Of a stretch of 64,000 bases of DNA, positions 1 through 11,400 are shown piece after piece. Position 1 is the first letter of the stretch, and each line of letters opens with the position of its first letter. The notes under the pieces were generated by a model. The model searched no databases. It had not been told where the DNA came from and worked only from the letters and a program-made list of their open reading frames with translations. Both the position numbers and the translations under genes were made by a program. This DNA comes from Exaiptasia diaphana (Eukaryota > Cnidaria > Anthozoa > Actiniaria > Aiptasiidae), in NCBI RefSeq assembly GCF_001417965.1, contig NW_018385204.1:1-64000 (forward strand), written 5' to 3'.

Positions 1-1829
1 ACACAATTTATGTAAACCTCTATTGAAAAGAAGACATTTGTACATGAGTTTTAACAAGTTATTTATGTCTGAGAAGTAAGCTGAGCTCATGTTTAATTAT
101 TAAGACTTTAGTGCCACAAGCTTACAACTTTTATTCAAACACTAAGTAACACATTTTACAAGAACTCAAACATTGTCTTTTAGCTTCAAGGTCAAATAAA
201 AATTAGAGCTTGAAATAACGAATTAATCAGAAACAATTGCACTTTTTACACTCCTTACCTTAACGTCGCTAATTAAGCTAAGCGTATCTACCATCAACTT
301 TTAGTTTTCGAGCGAATAACGTCCCAAAATTGCATTTTGTTCGAGCCGGAAAACCAATAAAGTGTTCGTGTTGTGAAGTTACCGATGAGCAGTACGCGAG
401 CGCGAGAAATCCGCGGGAAAATCAACTTCGTCTCCAGGCCATCTCGGTCGGTGATATTACCCNACGCAAATGAAGCTAGAGGCTCTTAGATAAAGCGAAT
501 ATTCGGACTGAAAATAATTAGTTGCAAGTTGAAGAAGTATTCTACTTTTTACAGCAAAGTTCGTGGAGTTTTGTGTCGCAGCAACATTAACTCACACGAC
601 AATCAGCTGACTTTAGTGACCAATCAGAAATCACGATTCACTCCACTTTTTCATGTCCGCTAAAACAGTCCTCCTAAACAGTTTTTGCTTTGTCTAAGCG
701 AAAATAGAAGTATTCTTGCCATTTACTAAAAAGAAAATGTAAAAACGGCTTTTAAGGAGATATTTGGTTTTGAAAAGTGCGAAGACTACTACCATCATGC
801 TTTGCTGCACAAAATGGCGTCGCTGCACGTTGCCCGGCTATTGCAACAAATTATTTTGATTCGATAAATTCGCATGGCTCGACGGTAGTAATATTCGCAG
901 CATCGCTTTTCAAAATTAATTTGCAGCAATGTTGCGAGACAAGTTGAGTCATTTGCTGTTCGCATTTGTTGATGATGGTGTTCTAATGATTTGCGCACCC
1001 CTCCCCTAGTGGTGAAGATTTGCACCACGACTACGGTGTGAGTTTGTCTATGAGAGTTGCATGAAAACGAAGTTGTACAGTGTGTTGTATGTTAAAGATT
1101 AAAGAACAACAATCAGAAAACGAAGGCGTTACAGTGTACGTATAGTTAACTGCCATAAATATCTGGGTTTAAGTACATGGACGTGTAAACAATTGGAAGA
1201 CGCTTTAGGCACTCCGTGCATACACCCGAAGACGTGTTTCATCACGCGACGTTTTATTTTTCTTCACGCGTTGCGTGGCTACTATTTTGTAGGTCTGATG
1301 CTTACGTACGCACGGACGGTATTAATGATAATTTTGAACTCCTCGCACGCTTACTTGGAACACGTTGTGACTGACAAAACCAGCGTGCAAAGTCGACAAG
1401 GTGAAAAAACATTGGAAAAACCTTTAATCTACACTTTTTCAGAGCGGTGGTGTATAAACTACAAAATCTACCAAGAAATTATTTCATTCCTGCACGCACG
1501 AAATATTTTATAAGCCAAGCAAGTCCTTTAATTTAATTTTGATGTTCAGAAACTATCTTAAGTAATCTTGGCTTGCAAGTTACGTCAACTCGCCAACAAT
1601 TAATTTTTCCGAATTTATTTCCAAAGGTCTTAGGAATAAACTNCTTCCTAGCNCTATAACTTTNNTTCATTTCTTTGTTTAAAAATGTTCAGTATGGGAG
1701 TGTGAATAACAATTACCCAACTTAGTAAAGTTTTTGTCAAATTCATAGAGATAACCAGTACGGCATTTAGGATTGATAGAAAAGTTTGCTAACCCTTGCA
1801 GGTTAAGGCACTGAGTATCGACTGACACT
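1..1829. other. Repeat-rich stretch without a supported gene
   Basis: AT-rich DNA in which I see no exon that I can support. Short open frames at about 795-1028 (minus) and 1193-1513 (plus) have no recognisable domain and no convincing splice context. It contains one copy of a dispersed repeat (303-456) and several unresolved bases near 462, 1643-1665. The sequence around 595-640 has CCAAT-like motifs, but no gene start follows. Confidence 0.5.
303..456 (+). repeat. Dispersed repeat, copy 1
   Basis: About 155 bases that recur at 4788-5030. Both copies share a block with GGAAAACCAATAAAGTGTT, then GAGCAGTACGCGAG, then a nearly identical block of about 50 bases around ATCCGCGGGAAAATC that ends at CTCGGTCGGTGATA. 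Copy 1 is shorter, because copy 2 has about 60 to 90 extra bases between the first two blocks. The conserved block is GC-rich within AT-rich surroundings. It could be the end of a transposable element or a duplicated promoter and first exon; I cannot tell which. Confidence 0.75.
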
Positions 1830-1980
1830 TCCATCCCCACTCTCCCTACCCCTTCTTCTCGCCAACTTTCCCTCCCTATCTCCCTGTCCACCTTTCCCTC
1901 TCCCAAATTCCCCATCCCCTTTACCATTCCCAACCTCTCCTCAATTTCCCTCTCATCCCCTCCCTCATTCCCCATCTTCC
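1830..1980. repeat. Polypyrimidine tract
   Basis: About 150 bases almost purely C and T on the plus strand, made of irregular CCCTCTCCC-like units. The antisense open frame of Gly, Glu and Arg (1679-1975 minus) is a by-product of this composition. The tract ends directly before the 44-bp minisatellite. Confidence 0.85.
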
Positions 1981-1989
1981 GGAGAACAT

Positions 1990-2378
1990 GGTGTACCGTG
2001 TGCGGTACAGTATCATAGTCTACCTAGTGCGAGAGTGTACCGTGTGCGGTACAGTATCATAGTCTAACCAGTGTTATAGTGTACCGTGTGCGGTACAGTA
2101 TCATATTCTACCTAGTGCGACACTGTACCGTGTGCGGTACAGTATCTTAGTCTACCTAGTGCGATAATGTACCGTGTGCGGTACAGTATCATAGTCTACC
2201 TAGTGCGATAGTGTACCGTGTCCGGTACAGTATCATAGTCTACCTAGTGCGATAGTGTACCGTGTGCGGTACAGTATCATAGTCTACCTAGTGCGATAGT
2301 GTACCGTGTCCGATACAGTATAATAGTCTACCCAGTGCGATAGTGTGCCGTGTGCGGTACAGTATCAAAGTCTACCTG
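1990..2378. repeat. 44-bp minisatellite, about nine copies
   Basis: Tandem array with a 44-base period; TGTACCG recurs at 1992, 2036 and 2080 and then at the same spacing. Each unit contains a short hairpin, GTACCG-TGTG-CGGTAC, followed by AGTATCATAGTCTACC and TAGTGCGATAG. Copies differ at single positions (for example CGGTAC, CCGGTAC or CGATAC). The array abuts the microsatellite tail of the LINE at 2381. Confidence 0.95.
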
Positions 2379-2380
2379 TT

Positions 2381-2413
2381 GTAATAATAATAATAATAAT
2401 AATGATAATAATT
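2381..2413. repeat. TAA microsatellite, 3' tail of the LINE
   Basis: A run of TAA triplets, with one TGA interruption, at the 3' end of the minus-strand LINE. On the element strand it reads (ATT)n, a normal simple-repeat tail for a non-LTR retrotransposon. Confidence 0.8.
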
Positions 2414-4744
2414 TAATTCTTAAAACGCATTTTAAAATCTCAATGCTTTTACAATCTCAAAAATAACTATAATACATGTAAAAATGCAGAAAAATGATCC
2501 CAGAAATGTCAGGCATGGGCATAAACATTTATGTGTTAAATAGAAATGTTTTAAGTCTTTTTTTGAAAATGTCTACGGATGGAGAGGTCTTGATGTCTAT
2601 TGGTAGATTGTTCCACAGCTTGGGGGCACACACAGGAAAGGATCTCTCGCCAAAAGTAATTGTTCTTGATTGTGGCACCATAAGAAGATGTTTACTATTA
2701 GATCTCAGATTTCGTTTGTTCTTGTATGGCTGTAGCAGATCAGTGATGTANGATGGCGAAAGACCATTCAATGCCTTATATGTTAGTAATAAGATCTTAA
2801 ACTTAATGCGGTTTTGAATAGTGAGCCAATGTAGATCTTTTAAAATTGGCTAAATATGTTCCCTTTCGCTTGTACAAGTAACAATCCTCGCAGCACTATT
2901 CTGAATGCGTTGAAGGCGCTCAATCTGATAGTGTGGTAAACCGAACANCAGGCTATTACAGCTGTCTAGTCGAGAGGTAACAAAAGGCGTGTACGAGACG
3001 CTCAGTGGTAGGGCGATCCAAGTACTTCTTGATCTTACCGATATTATGAAGCGCAAATGAAGCAGTACTGCATATCTGATTGATATGGGAGTGGAAATTC
3101 ATATGTTTGTCAAGGAAAACACCCAGATCTTTCACACGATCCAGAGGAGCAATGGTTGAGTCACCCACTTTCACATCAGGTGGACTACTAGTTTTACGAG
3201 AGAACTTAGAAACAATGTGTAGGGTCTCAGTCTTGGAGTCATTGAGGACAATAAAGTTCTCTTGTGACCAAGATCGTAAGTTTTCAGCACAATCATCCAA
3301 TTTCTGAAGATCAAAAAATTGATCATTAGGATTTAAGATCACATAGATTTGAGTATCATCAGCGTAGAACATAGCATTTAGACCATGGAACTTGATTATA
3401 TCCTCAATTGGACTTACATAAAGTGTGAACAGCAGTGGCCCAAGGACGGATCCCTGGGGAACTCCATGACTGAGTGGCGTAGACGAAGAGTCACAACCTT
3501 CGACAGTAATATACTGGCTACGATCACGCAAGTAAGACTTTAGCCAACATAAAACTGTACCAGATATTCCAAAACGATGTTCAAGTCGATGTAAAAGGAT
3601 GGCATGATTTACAGTGTCAAACGCAGCCGAGTAATCAAGCAGAACAAGCAACACCTCACATCCAGCATCAAGAGCCATAAGGAAGTCATTAGTGACACGT
3701 AGAAGTGCGGTTTCAGTACTATGGTGACGCCGATAGGCGGATTGAAGTGACGAAAAAAGACTGTTTTCAAGCAGATAGGTGTTAAGCTCCGCAGCAACTA
3801 CCCTTTCCAGGGTTTTTGACAAGAAGGACAGGTTCGAGATCGGGCGATAACTTGCCAAGTTNTCAGAATCAAGAGATTTCTTCTTAAGTCTAGGTACAAC
3901 ACAGGCTATCTTCAATGGATGAGGCACATGACCATTTGATAGAGAGAGATTAACAATGTGTGTTATCGTAGTGGCCAGGACTGATAGACATGATTTTAGA
4001 AGACACGTTGGAATGGGGTCTAGTGAACACGATTTNGATGACGATTCCATAATAATCTTAACCACTGCATCAACACCAATATCAGAGAACGTAGTGAGAG
4101 AGGACCGACAGACAGGTTGAGCCGTCGAAAAGGCTCTGGGCGACGTCAGAGTTGTCGATTCAACAAGCAGTCGTACTTTTTCAGTAAAGAAATCACAAAA
4201 AGATGTTGCTAACTCATGAGCAGAGGAGAAAGCAGGAAGAGTTGATCCAGAGCGGCCATTCGCAAGTTTGTCAACTTCAGCAAACAGCATGCGGTTGTCA
4301 CAGCTAGAGATGTGATCTTTATGATAATTTGTCTTACATCTCTTGACCAAGTCTTGATATTTACTACATTGATCTTGGAAGATCTGTTTGTCGACTTCAA
4401 AGCGTGTACATCTCCATCGTCGTTCTTTCCGTCTTTTCTCGCGTTTTTCAGCGCGTAATTCATCATTATACCAAGGGGCATGAGGACGAATGGTGAGCCA
4501 GCGGGTCTTCACTGGTGCATGGACATCAACTATTGACTTCAAAGTTACGTTGTACTGTTCGACTAGTTCGTCTAACGTCACTTTAGGAGCAGCAAACAAC
4601 AATGTCACTTGCCGAAGGATCTTAGTATTGACAGAGCGCAGTTTGCGGTGATTAACAAGAACNTTAACTGGACGAGGTCGAGGTATCTCAATAGTACAAG
4701 TGAGCACTGCATGATCAGATGGTAGTTGAAATGAAACCTGTAGT
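2381..4744 (-). mobile_element. 5'-truncated LINE (CR1/L2/Jockey-type non-LTR retrotransposon)
   Basis: The minus-strand reading frame from about 4707 to 2956 encodes a reverse transcriptase. In order one sees SDHAVLTC, the end of the apurinic-type endonuclease, near 4700; then YRPISNLSFLSKTLERVV; motif A LLDYSAAFDTVNH; motif B HGVPQGSVLGPLLF; and motif C YADDTQIYV. The C-terminal part continues in other frames at about 2850-2990 (RLQRIQNSAARIV) and 2529-2771 (ERSFPVCAPKLWNNLP), so the frame is shifted at least twice and carries unresolved bases. Almost all of the endonuclease is missing, so this is a dead 5'-truncated copy. Clade assignment rests on the C-terminal motif and is tentative. Confidence 0.93.
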
Positions 4745-4784
4745 CAGAGTTAGTAGAGGAGACTAGTCTCCTCTACTAACTCTG
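4745..4784. repeat. 40-bp perfect palindrome at the LINE 5' junction
   Basis: Two 20-base arms (CAGAGTTAGTAGAGGAGACT and its reverse complement) meet with no spacer at 4764/4765. The right arm continues into dispersed repeat copy 2, while the left arm joins the truncated 5' end of the LINE. Confidence 0.95.
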
Positions 4785-4787
4785 GTT

Positions 4788-5030
4788 TTAGCTTTCGTAC
4801 TAATAACGGGCATATGAGTCCCAAAATTTGCAAAATTGTGGTTTGTGTATCATAAAAAAATCGTAAAATTGTGTATCTTAACTCAAGAAAACTTGTTCGT
4901 GGAAAACCAATAAAGTGTTGCGAGTCGTTCCGAGTTACAACCTGTTGGGAAGTTACTATGAGCAGTACGCGAGAGCGAGAAATCCGCGGGAAAATCAACT
5001 TCGTCTCCAGGGCCATCTCGGTCGGTGATA
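4788..5030 (+). repeat. Dispersed repeat, copy 2
   Basis: Second copy of the repeat at 303-456, in the same orientation. The last 60 or so bases, through CTCGGTCGGTGATA, are nearly identical between copies. An open frame (4871-5152) runs through it and could be read as a short peptide, but in copy 1 the frame is not kept to the same end, so I do not call a gene. Confidence 0.75.
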
Positions 5031-5765
5031 CAAGTATGTCCCTGCGCCTGCTGAAAATTTCTAAGGAAAGGGATGGCGCTTTAAAAAGAAGCTTTTACTC
5101 AAGATATTTAAAACATCGTAAAGGAAAATATAATGCGGAACTCGATGGTTAGTCTTGATGTATAATTTTGCAGAGGTTTGCATTATCTATGTGTTGATTT
5201 TGACGATGATCTAAATCCGTCAGATCAGAGTGTCTTAATTATACAATCATGCAATTACCACATACACTGGAAGTTAGCTTAGGAATTACCTTGACCCCAA
5301 GGTTGGTCAATTTTACAAGTGTTCAATCAATCTAGTATTTGTATTGTATTTGATCAAACCTCTTGCGCTCATGACGCAATGCAAAAGTTTTTGTGGGTAC
5401 TAGCTGCTTAGTTGAAAACTACACTCTTTTTTATTTAAAATATCAGAACATATTCAGACTGGAGGACAACAAATATATTGCAGCAACATTCACCCTGAAC
5501 AAAAATACCGGCTTAATGGGCACTCAATCTTTTGGATGGTTGCTGCATGCTATAAGCTTATGTATTTTACTACACTGATTTCTATGTCGCATTGAGAATT
5601 CATATCCTCGAATTCTCAGGTACAGTATACATGATTATTATCATGGTAAGACTGCCTTATAATGTATGTTTTTTTGTATTTTGTCAAATTGTAGTTTTTG
5701 TAGTGGTTGAACATCAACTGAAGTTTCTTTTTAAAATAGAAGAAGAGGTTGGCATGTAGGGGGCC

Positions 5766-5767
<2 letters not shown>

Positions 5768-5798
<31 letters not shown>
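5768..5798. repeat. 31-base G homopolymer
   Basis: An uninterrupted run of 31 G on the plus strand. The proline-rich antisense frames over it are composition artefacts. It may be a true G-quadruplex-prone tract or an assembly or sequencing artefact. Confidence 0.95.
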
Positions 5799-5802
<4 letters not shown>

Positions 5803-5839
5803 CTCAAAGAACAATCTAGAATAAATAACATAGATTAGA

Positions 5840-6464
5840 TTAAAGTGCATATGACACGATTTTTTTTTATTTGAAAAATAGAGTCTTGTTAAACAAGTTA
5901 GGACAACAAGAGATTTCGACGTTTCGACGCCATCGCGCGTCATTTTCAAGAATAATTTATTAGATCGATCACTACAGTTTTTATATGTTATATGAATATA
6001 TTACATGTCTCTTGGGATAATCTTATTTTAGAACACTTTAAAAAATAGAGTCAATAGAACAAGCATAACAGGTTGGCTAATTACCACTTGACGCAGGGCT
6101 TCAAATTTCAGAGAAAATCGGAGTTAAAAATCCATTATGCTAATTTGATGACATCAATTAATGTGGTTGCTCTAAAACATTTCAACTGTGTTTTGTAACA
6201 AGTGTTCCTAATATACCCATGTCAAACTTTGAAAGATTGTTTTTGATTACATAACAAATATCTTCTACAAAACAATAAGGTGACAATAAACAATCAGACA
6301 ATTTTGTATGATTAATGAGTTACATTTTGACGTCATCAAATTAGCATAAAATCCATTTTTCTCTGAAATTAGAAGCCTGCATCCAGTGGCACTTTACATA
6401 ACTATTATTTTCTTCATATTGATTTTATTTTCAAAACAAAAAAATCATGTCATATGCACTTTAA
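5840..6464. mobile_element. Foldback MITE with TTAA ends (piggyBac-like target)
   Basis: The sequence TTAA then AGTGCATATGACACGATTTT opens at 5840, and its inverted counterpart, AAAATCATGTCATATGCACT then TTAA, closes at 6464. A second inverted block lies inside: 6088-6160 matches 6322-6402 in reverse complement around TTTCAGAGAAAA and TATGCTAATTTGATGAC. No transposase is visible. TTAA at both ends fits the target duplication of piggyBac-type elements, which makes this a non-autonomous derivative. Confidence 0.8.
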
Positions 6465-8337
6465 GAATGGTAATAATGATGTGATCAATTCTTTAATACA
6501 GTAATGGTCACAAACCAGCTGTTGTCTTTGGGACAAAGAAGTATCCACATTAGAGGCCAGGCGAGGTGCAGGTTAATTTATTTGTATAAACCAATCTCTC
6601 ACCATAATAAAATAGTTATTGTAAGACGCTAGTATCTAGGTAAATATCACAACAGTAATGACTTCCATAATGAGTATATTGTAGAGTAAGTGACAAATGA
6701 TAAAAGGATCATTGTGTAATCATTTGTTCCTAATTTATGGTTAATGCCTTCTAAGTCCAAAACACAATGTTGCTGTTTCCTTATGTTTTGTAATATACAA
6801 ATGAGCAGGCAGAGCAATTTCTTGTATCTTCTGACATACTTAATTTAGGTAGGGTTGGTATGTTAGAAAATACAAAAAATCTCACTAAACACTCATCCAA
6901 AAGACCAGAAAGTACACATAATTTAGGTACACAATTTTTTGCTTCAATTTTTTGGTGCTGTATTTGTACTGTTTTTTTAACTTTTGGATTGACAACATAA
7001 AAAAACCTGTAATGTATATTTTACACTAACAGACCTGAGTACGATGTAATTGCATTGTTTTTTCTTGTGTCTATCACACTTGATCAGTATAGTCAAATTT
7101 TCCTTCACAGATTCAGTGTGACTTAATGGAACATCTAGAGTAAGGTCGTTTAATTGCCTAGACGTTTATTTGATAAGTCAGATAACATACTAATAGTGTT
7201 AATCTATATGAGGTTTAACTGTTCACTGTTTCATGTAAATCGTAGTACAAAGTCAATCATATTACATCATCTACTCAAAGCTACAATATAGCTCTTGAAA
7301 TCAATTCCTGGGAACTTGCTGTATTACCTACGTCAGTGGGTGTCATCAATTAATCGAAAATTTATTCTTTTGCGTTAACAGTGTGAACTATGACATAAAA
7401 GTGTGCCACCTTAGAAGACCTTAAAAGTATGTCATGTAATCATACCCTTCTTTATTGCCTTTAGTAACTTGATCATAACGTATACCTTTTGTAATGAAGA
7501 CAAAATACTGCTTTCAGCTCTAAAGAAATGCTATTTTAAAAAGAACATAATCAGGGATGTACACAGAGATGATAATTATTAATATTTTCTAGAATGCTTT
7601 TGATAAATCTCAGTCCTGTAATTTTTAAAATTCAATTGCCATTTGAAAAGTATTACGTGCAGTAGAACATCGCATTCCCGATAACTGTTCATCGCTTAAA
7701 ATTATTGATGATGTCATATAACTGAATAACACCATATCTGTACAAAAATATTGAATATCGTTCACCAAAGTGTGAAATAATTAATTATCTTGTCACTTGT
7801 ACTTTTATTACTTTAATTGATAGCTATCAAATGCAATCGAGATTTTTTCAAGCATGCACGCTAATGACTCTAGAAAATAAAAGCTGTTAATTGCTCTTTT
7901 TCTATCAGTTTCTACAGGCTCTATTATCTACATTTTGTGTTGCAGTTGTAATTTGCAGGTGTAACGAAGTGACAACTACTTGGCTAACTCAAGTACCATT
8001 AAAAAGAGATGTTTTTGTAAAGATCAGAGTTTTGAGGTCCAAGGGCAACGTTGAAAACGTCACTATACAAAGCTTTATAATTTTTTTTGTTCCTTATAAG
8101 CTGTCTTTTTATCAGAATTGAATGTTTTTAGGTTTTAAGGTAACATTCCTCTGTGTATTTCATGAACATTCCATAACATCTTTTCATGCGTATAGTACTT
8201 ATCTGAGAACAGCATTCACTCAAATCGGTTCCGTTAATGGCATTTGTAAAGTACTTTATATTGGATTTTATCACGATCTGTTCAAAAGTGCATTAGACTT
8301 ATGAAGGGATGTACCGATTTTGAACAGCTAACAAAAC

Positions 8338-8422
8338 ATGATGCGGTACATAATATCCGCACCTTGGTTCCTATCTGCGATGTTTGTTATAACTACGCAA
8401 CAGTTACTTGATTTTAATGAAG
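8338..8422 (+). CDS. First coding exon: signal peptide of the giant VWA protein
   Basis: The ATG at 8338 opens [20 protein letters not shown] followed by QQLLDFNE, a short basic start, a hydrophobic core and a small-residue region typical of a secretory signal. The exon ends at 8422 with one leftover base before GTATGG. The next exon, at 9201, completes a valine and begins the first discoidin domain, so the phase fits. A second ATG lies at 8341. Cleavage near Thr20 is my guess. Confidence 0.75.
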
Positions 8423-11400
8423 GTATGGTTATCGATCGGTCGATTTGATTTTATCCTAGAGTTTGCAATGAATGATTTTCCCACAGGAGTACAATACACT
8501 TGAAATCTTAAAGACTTTACTGAGTAAAAGTCGTAAATATAAAGCTTTTTTGTATAGTTAAGCGATTAATATATGACTTTCAAGTTTTTCAAGACATAGA
8601 TTTCACTTGAACGAGATTATCACTCGGACCCATATAGCCTGTAAAGCGATGTAATTTCTGTTCACAATTTATAAAGTAAAACGAATACACTGTCCACAAT
8701 CGGTATTGACAATCAAGACTACGCTATTTTCTAAAGTTCCACGACACGTTGAAAAAAGTAGTGGCGTTTCGGGCTTTCAAATAGTAGTAACCCTAGTATA
8801 ACAATCAGGAAGTCTGATGGTCCTAGGGAGTAATTTAAACGAAAAAAAAATTACGAAACTTCAAAAATTCATATCTTTGTCAAGAGCTATCTCCTTTAAA
8901 ATTTTATGATGTGACCAACTCGATGATTGATTTCGTTTTCGTATTTATCATTTATCAAGTATTTCAAAGTGATAATGGACTATGGAAGACATCGTGGGAA
9001 CGTAGTACGCTCTTCAAATCAATAGAATATTCCGGTAAAGAATGTGAGGGCACGTCAGCTGTCATGGTGTAAATTATGATGACCTGAGATTCTGGAAAAG
9101 TCTCTACAAATGCCTCTAAAATAGATAATTTGAATATCAATATTAAGAACTTGAAAAAAGTTCTGATTTAATGATTATCTCTTTATTTGTTTCTATTTAG
9201 TTGGCTGTGGTTTCCTTCTTGACAACTACCTTTTGGACGGCATCACCAATAAATCATTTAAAGCTTCGTCATCTGATCCCCCTCTACCGCCGCTGCTAAG
9301 GGGGAAGAATTTTTGGAAACCTAAGGATGATGATAAAGTGAAAAACTTGACAGTAGATCTAGGTAAGTGTGTTGACAAGTTTTAACACTTTTCGTGTATA
9401 CATCTAGCGCGCAATCACTGTTATGTATTGTTACTTCATACTGTAAAAAAAAAAGAAAAACAGACAATAATTAAAAAAGATATTTTGGTTACCATCGGCC
9501 GATTGATTAGACATAGACATCTACATACATCCGTTAAATATCATTCAGAGTGAATGTAATGTTTTCAATGTTTTGCTTTACCTTAGGTAAAGTTTATAAA
9601 GTGTCAGAAATAGCTTGGACAGGTGATCCATCCGTTTCATCTGCAACTTCGATTATGAGGCTGCATTACAGTAACGATGGAATAAACTTTAAATGTGTGA
9701 TACAGTCTGGAAGAGATAAATGCCAAGTTAGTAAAATCATATCATGAGTTGAATTGATGCATTAAGATTAAGCAAAATTATATATGGTCACCTATTGACA
9801 TATATTATTCTTTTTTTCAGTCCTTTTTTGCAACATATCATACGCTTCCGGTACCCGGATCGCACGAAAATATTGTCCCCCTAGGCCAAGTCATCGAAGC
9901 CAGATATCTTACTTTTCAAGCAATGGAGCCGAAACAAGGTCTTCAAAATCCTCGAGCAAACTATATGAAAATCGATGTCAAGGGTTGTGTGAAAGGTATT
10001 GTGACCTTGACAGTAATGCCACAAATGATTGCAAACAAAGTAGGGCATTACAAAATGCCTAAACAAATGTTGATGCTTGTACAATTGTGATGTTTATTTT
10101 CGCATTTTCCTAAAGTATGACGTAATAATCGACGTCATAATGTTTTTTGTAACGGCATCCACACGTGGTAAAAACTGGCCGAAAAGAATTGTCATATTTC
10201 TATGATGGGTCACTTTTCACTCAGTTTCACGATTATACAATTCAGACTGATTGATAATGATTCATGGTAGACTGAGTGTTAATTAACCTTCATCTTTCTG
10301 TTTGCTCACTGGCTGCCGTATAAGGCGTCGAAGTGGTCCTTTACTATGCTATAGATATGTTTGTAAGCCCTACTGAGTTATAGAACATACCAGTGTGTTA
10401 GATGAATTCTGAAATGAACGATAACATTGATATTGATTTGTATATTTTGTCAACTTGCAGTTATCCCAAATCTTGACATTGTGTTCTTACTAAGTGCAAC
10501 CTCAGCAAGTGCTTCCTCGACTTTCGCGTTCATGAAATCCACCGTCAAGGCTTTTGTAACGTTGTACGGCAATGTACAAGTTAAATATGGCATGATTATA
10601 TTTGGTAGTACCGTCACAACAACTTTCTCTCTTAACACTAAACACGCCAACAAAGATGCTTTAAAAGCTGCCATCGATGGGGCAGGAATTGTCGCTGGGG
10701 GTCCAAACTTAGTCTCGGCCATGAAAGAAGCAAAGACCATGATAGATACGCAATCACGAAACGACGCAATCCGAATAGTTGTAGTAATGATGGATAAAAA
10801 CTTCAGTCAGAGCCAGGCAGATTGCTCACAAGCCGCTTCTGAACTTAGGAACATAAAAACAAACATTATCGCAATCGGAATTGGAAGTGAGATTTCTATT
10901 CAACTTCTTGATTGGATCACATTGAATAGATATTACATTGTCATGTTTAATTGGGGAGGAAATGCGAATCATCTCTGCCGTGAAATTGGTTACCGTTGTT
11001 TCAAAGGTAAAATATAAAACAGTACATACATGCATCGTAATTGATTTCCTTCTTCGTACGTTCGATTGATATTGGCAGTTGCTTTTATAGTATTTTTGAC
11101 ACGCAGCTTTGTGTTTAATATTATAGGTGATTTTGGCATTTGATTTTCTTTCAGAATTTGACATAACATTTGCCTTCGGAGCTGCTTCTACAAACAAAGT
11201 CACCTACTTCGCCTTAATGAAGAACGCTATGTCAGCAATTTGCTTAAAGTATGGTATAAGCACTATTCACTACAGCTTCGTCACGTATGGACTTGGCTCA
11301 GCCTCAATAGTGCATTCATTTACTCATACTATCAACACCTACTCTTCATCAGCAAACCTCAAAACAGCAATTGATGCTATATCAAACCCAACTGGTTCTG

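Larger units (their letters stand above)
5160..8337. other. Intergenic and probable upstream region of the giant VWA gene
   Basis: No gene found. It contains the G homopolymer (5768-5798) and the TTAA foldback element (5840-6464). A coding-like open stretch lies near 7970-8090 after a possible acceptor at about 7960, but I could not connect it to the gene that starts at 8338. Confidence 0.5.

Noticed and set aside
795-1513. Open frames of 77 and 106 codons near the left end
   Set aside because: No domain, no ATG-supported start for one, poor splice context and biased composition; treated as chance frames.
1990-2378. Regular 44-bp repeats that might suggest a CRISPR array
   Set aside because: There are no unique spacers between repeats, the host is clearly a eukaryote, and no cas genes are present; it is a minisatellite.
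4871-5152. 93-codon ORF over dispersed repeat copy 2
   Set aside because: The frame is not preserved in copy 1, so the conservation is of DNA rather than of a protein.
5616-5949. Proline-rich antisense frames
   Set aside because: They come from reading the G homopolymer as CCC codons.
7891-8121. Open frame with VPLKRDVFVKIRVLRSKGN after a possible acceptor
   Set aside because: Looks partly coding but starts without ATG and cannot be joined to the signal-peptide exon at 8338; kept only as a note.
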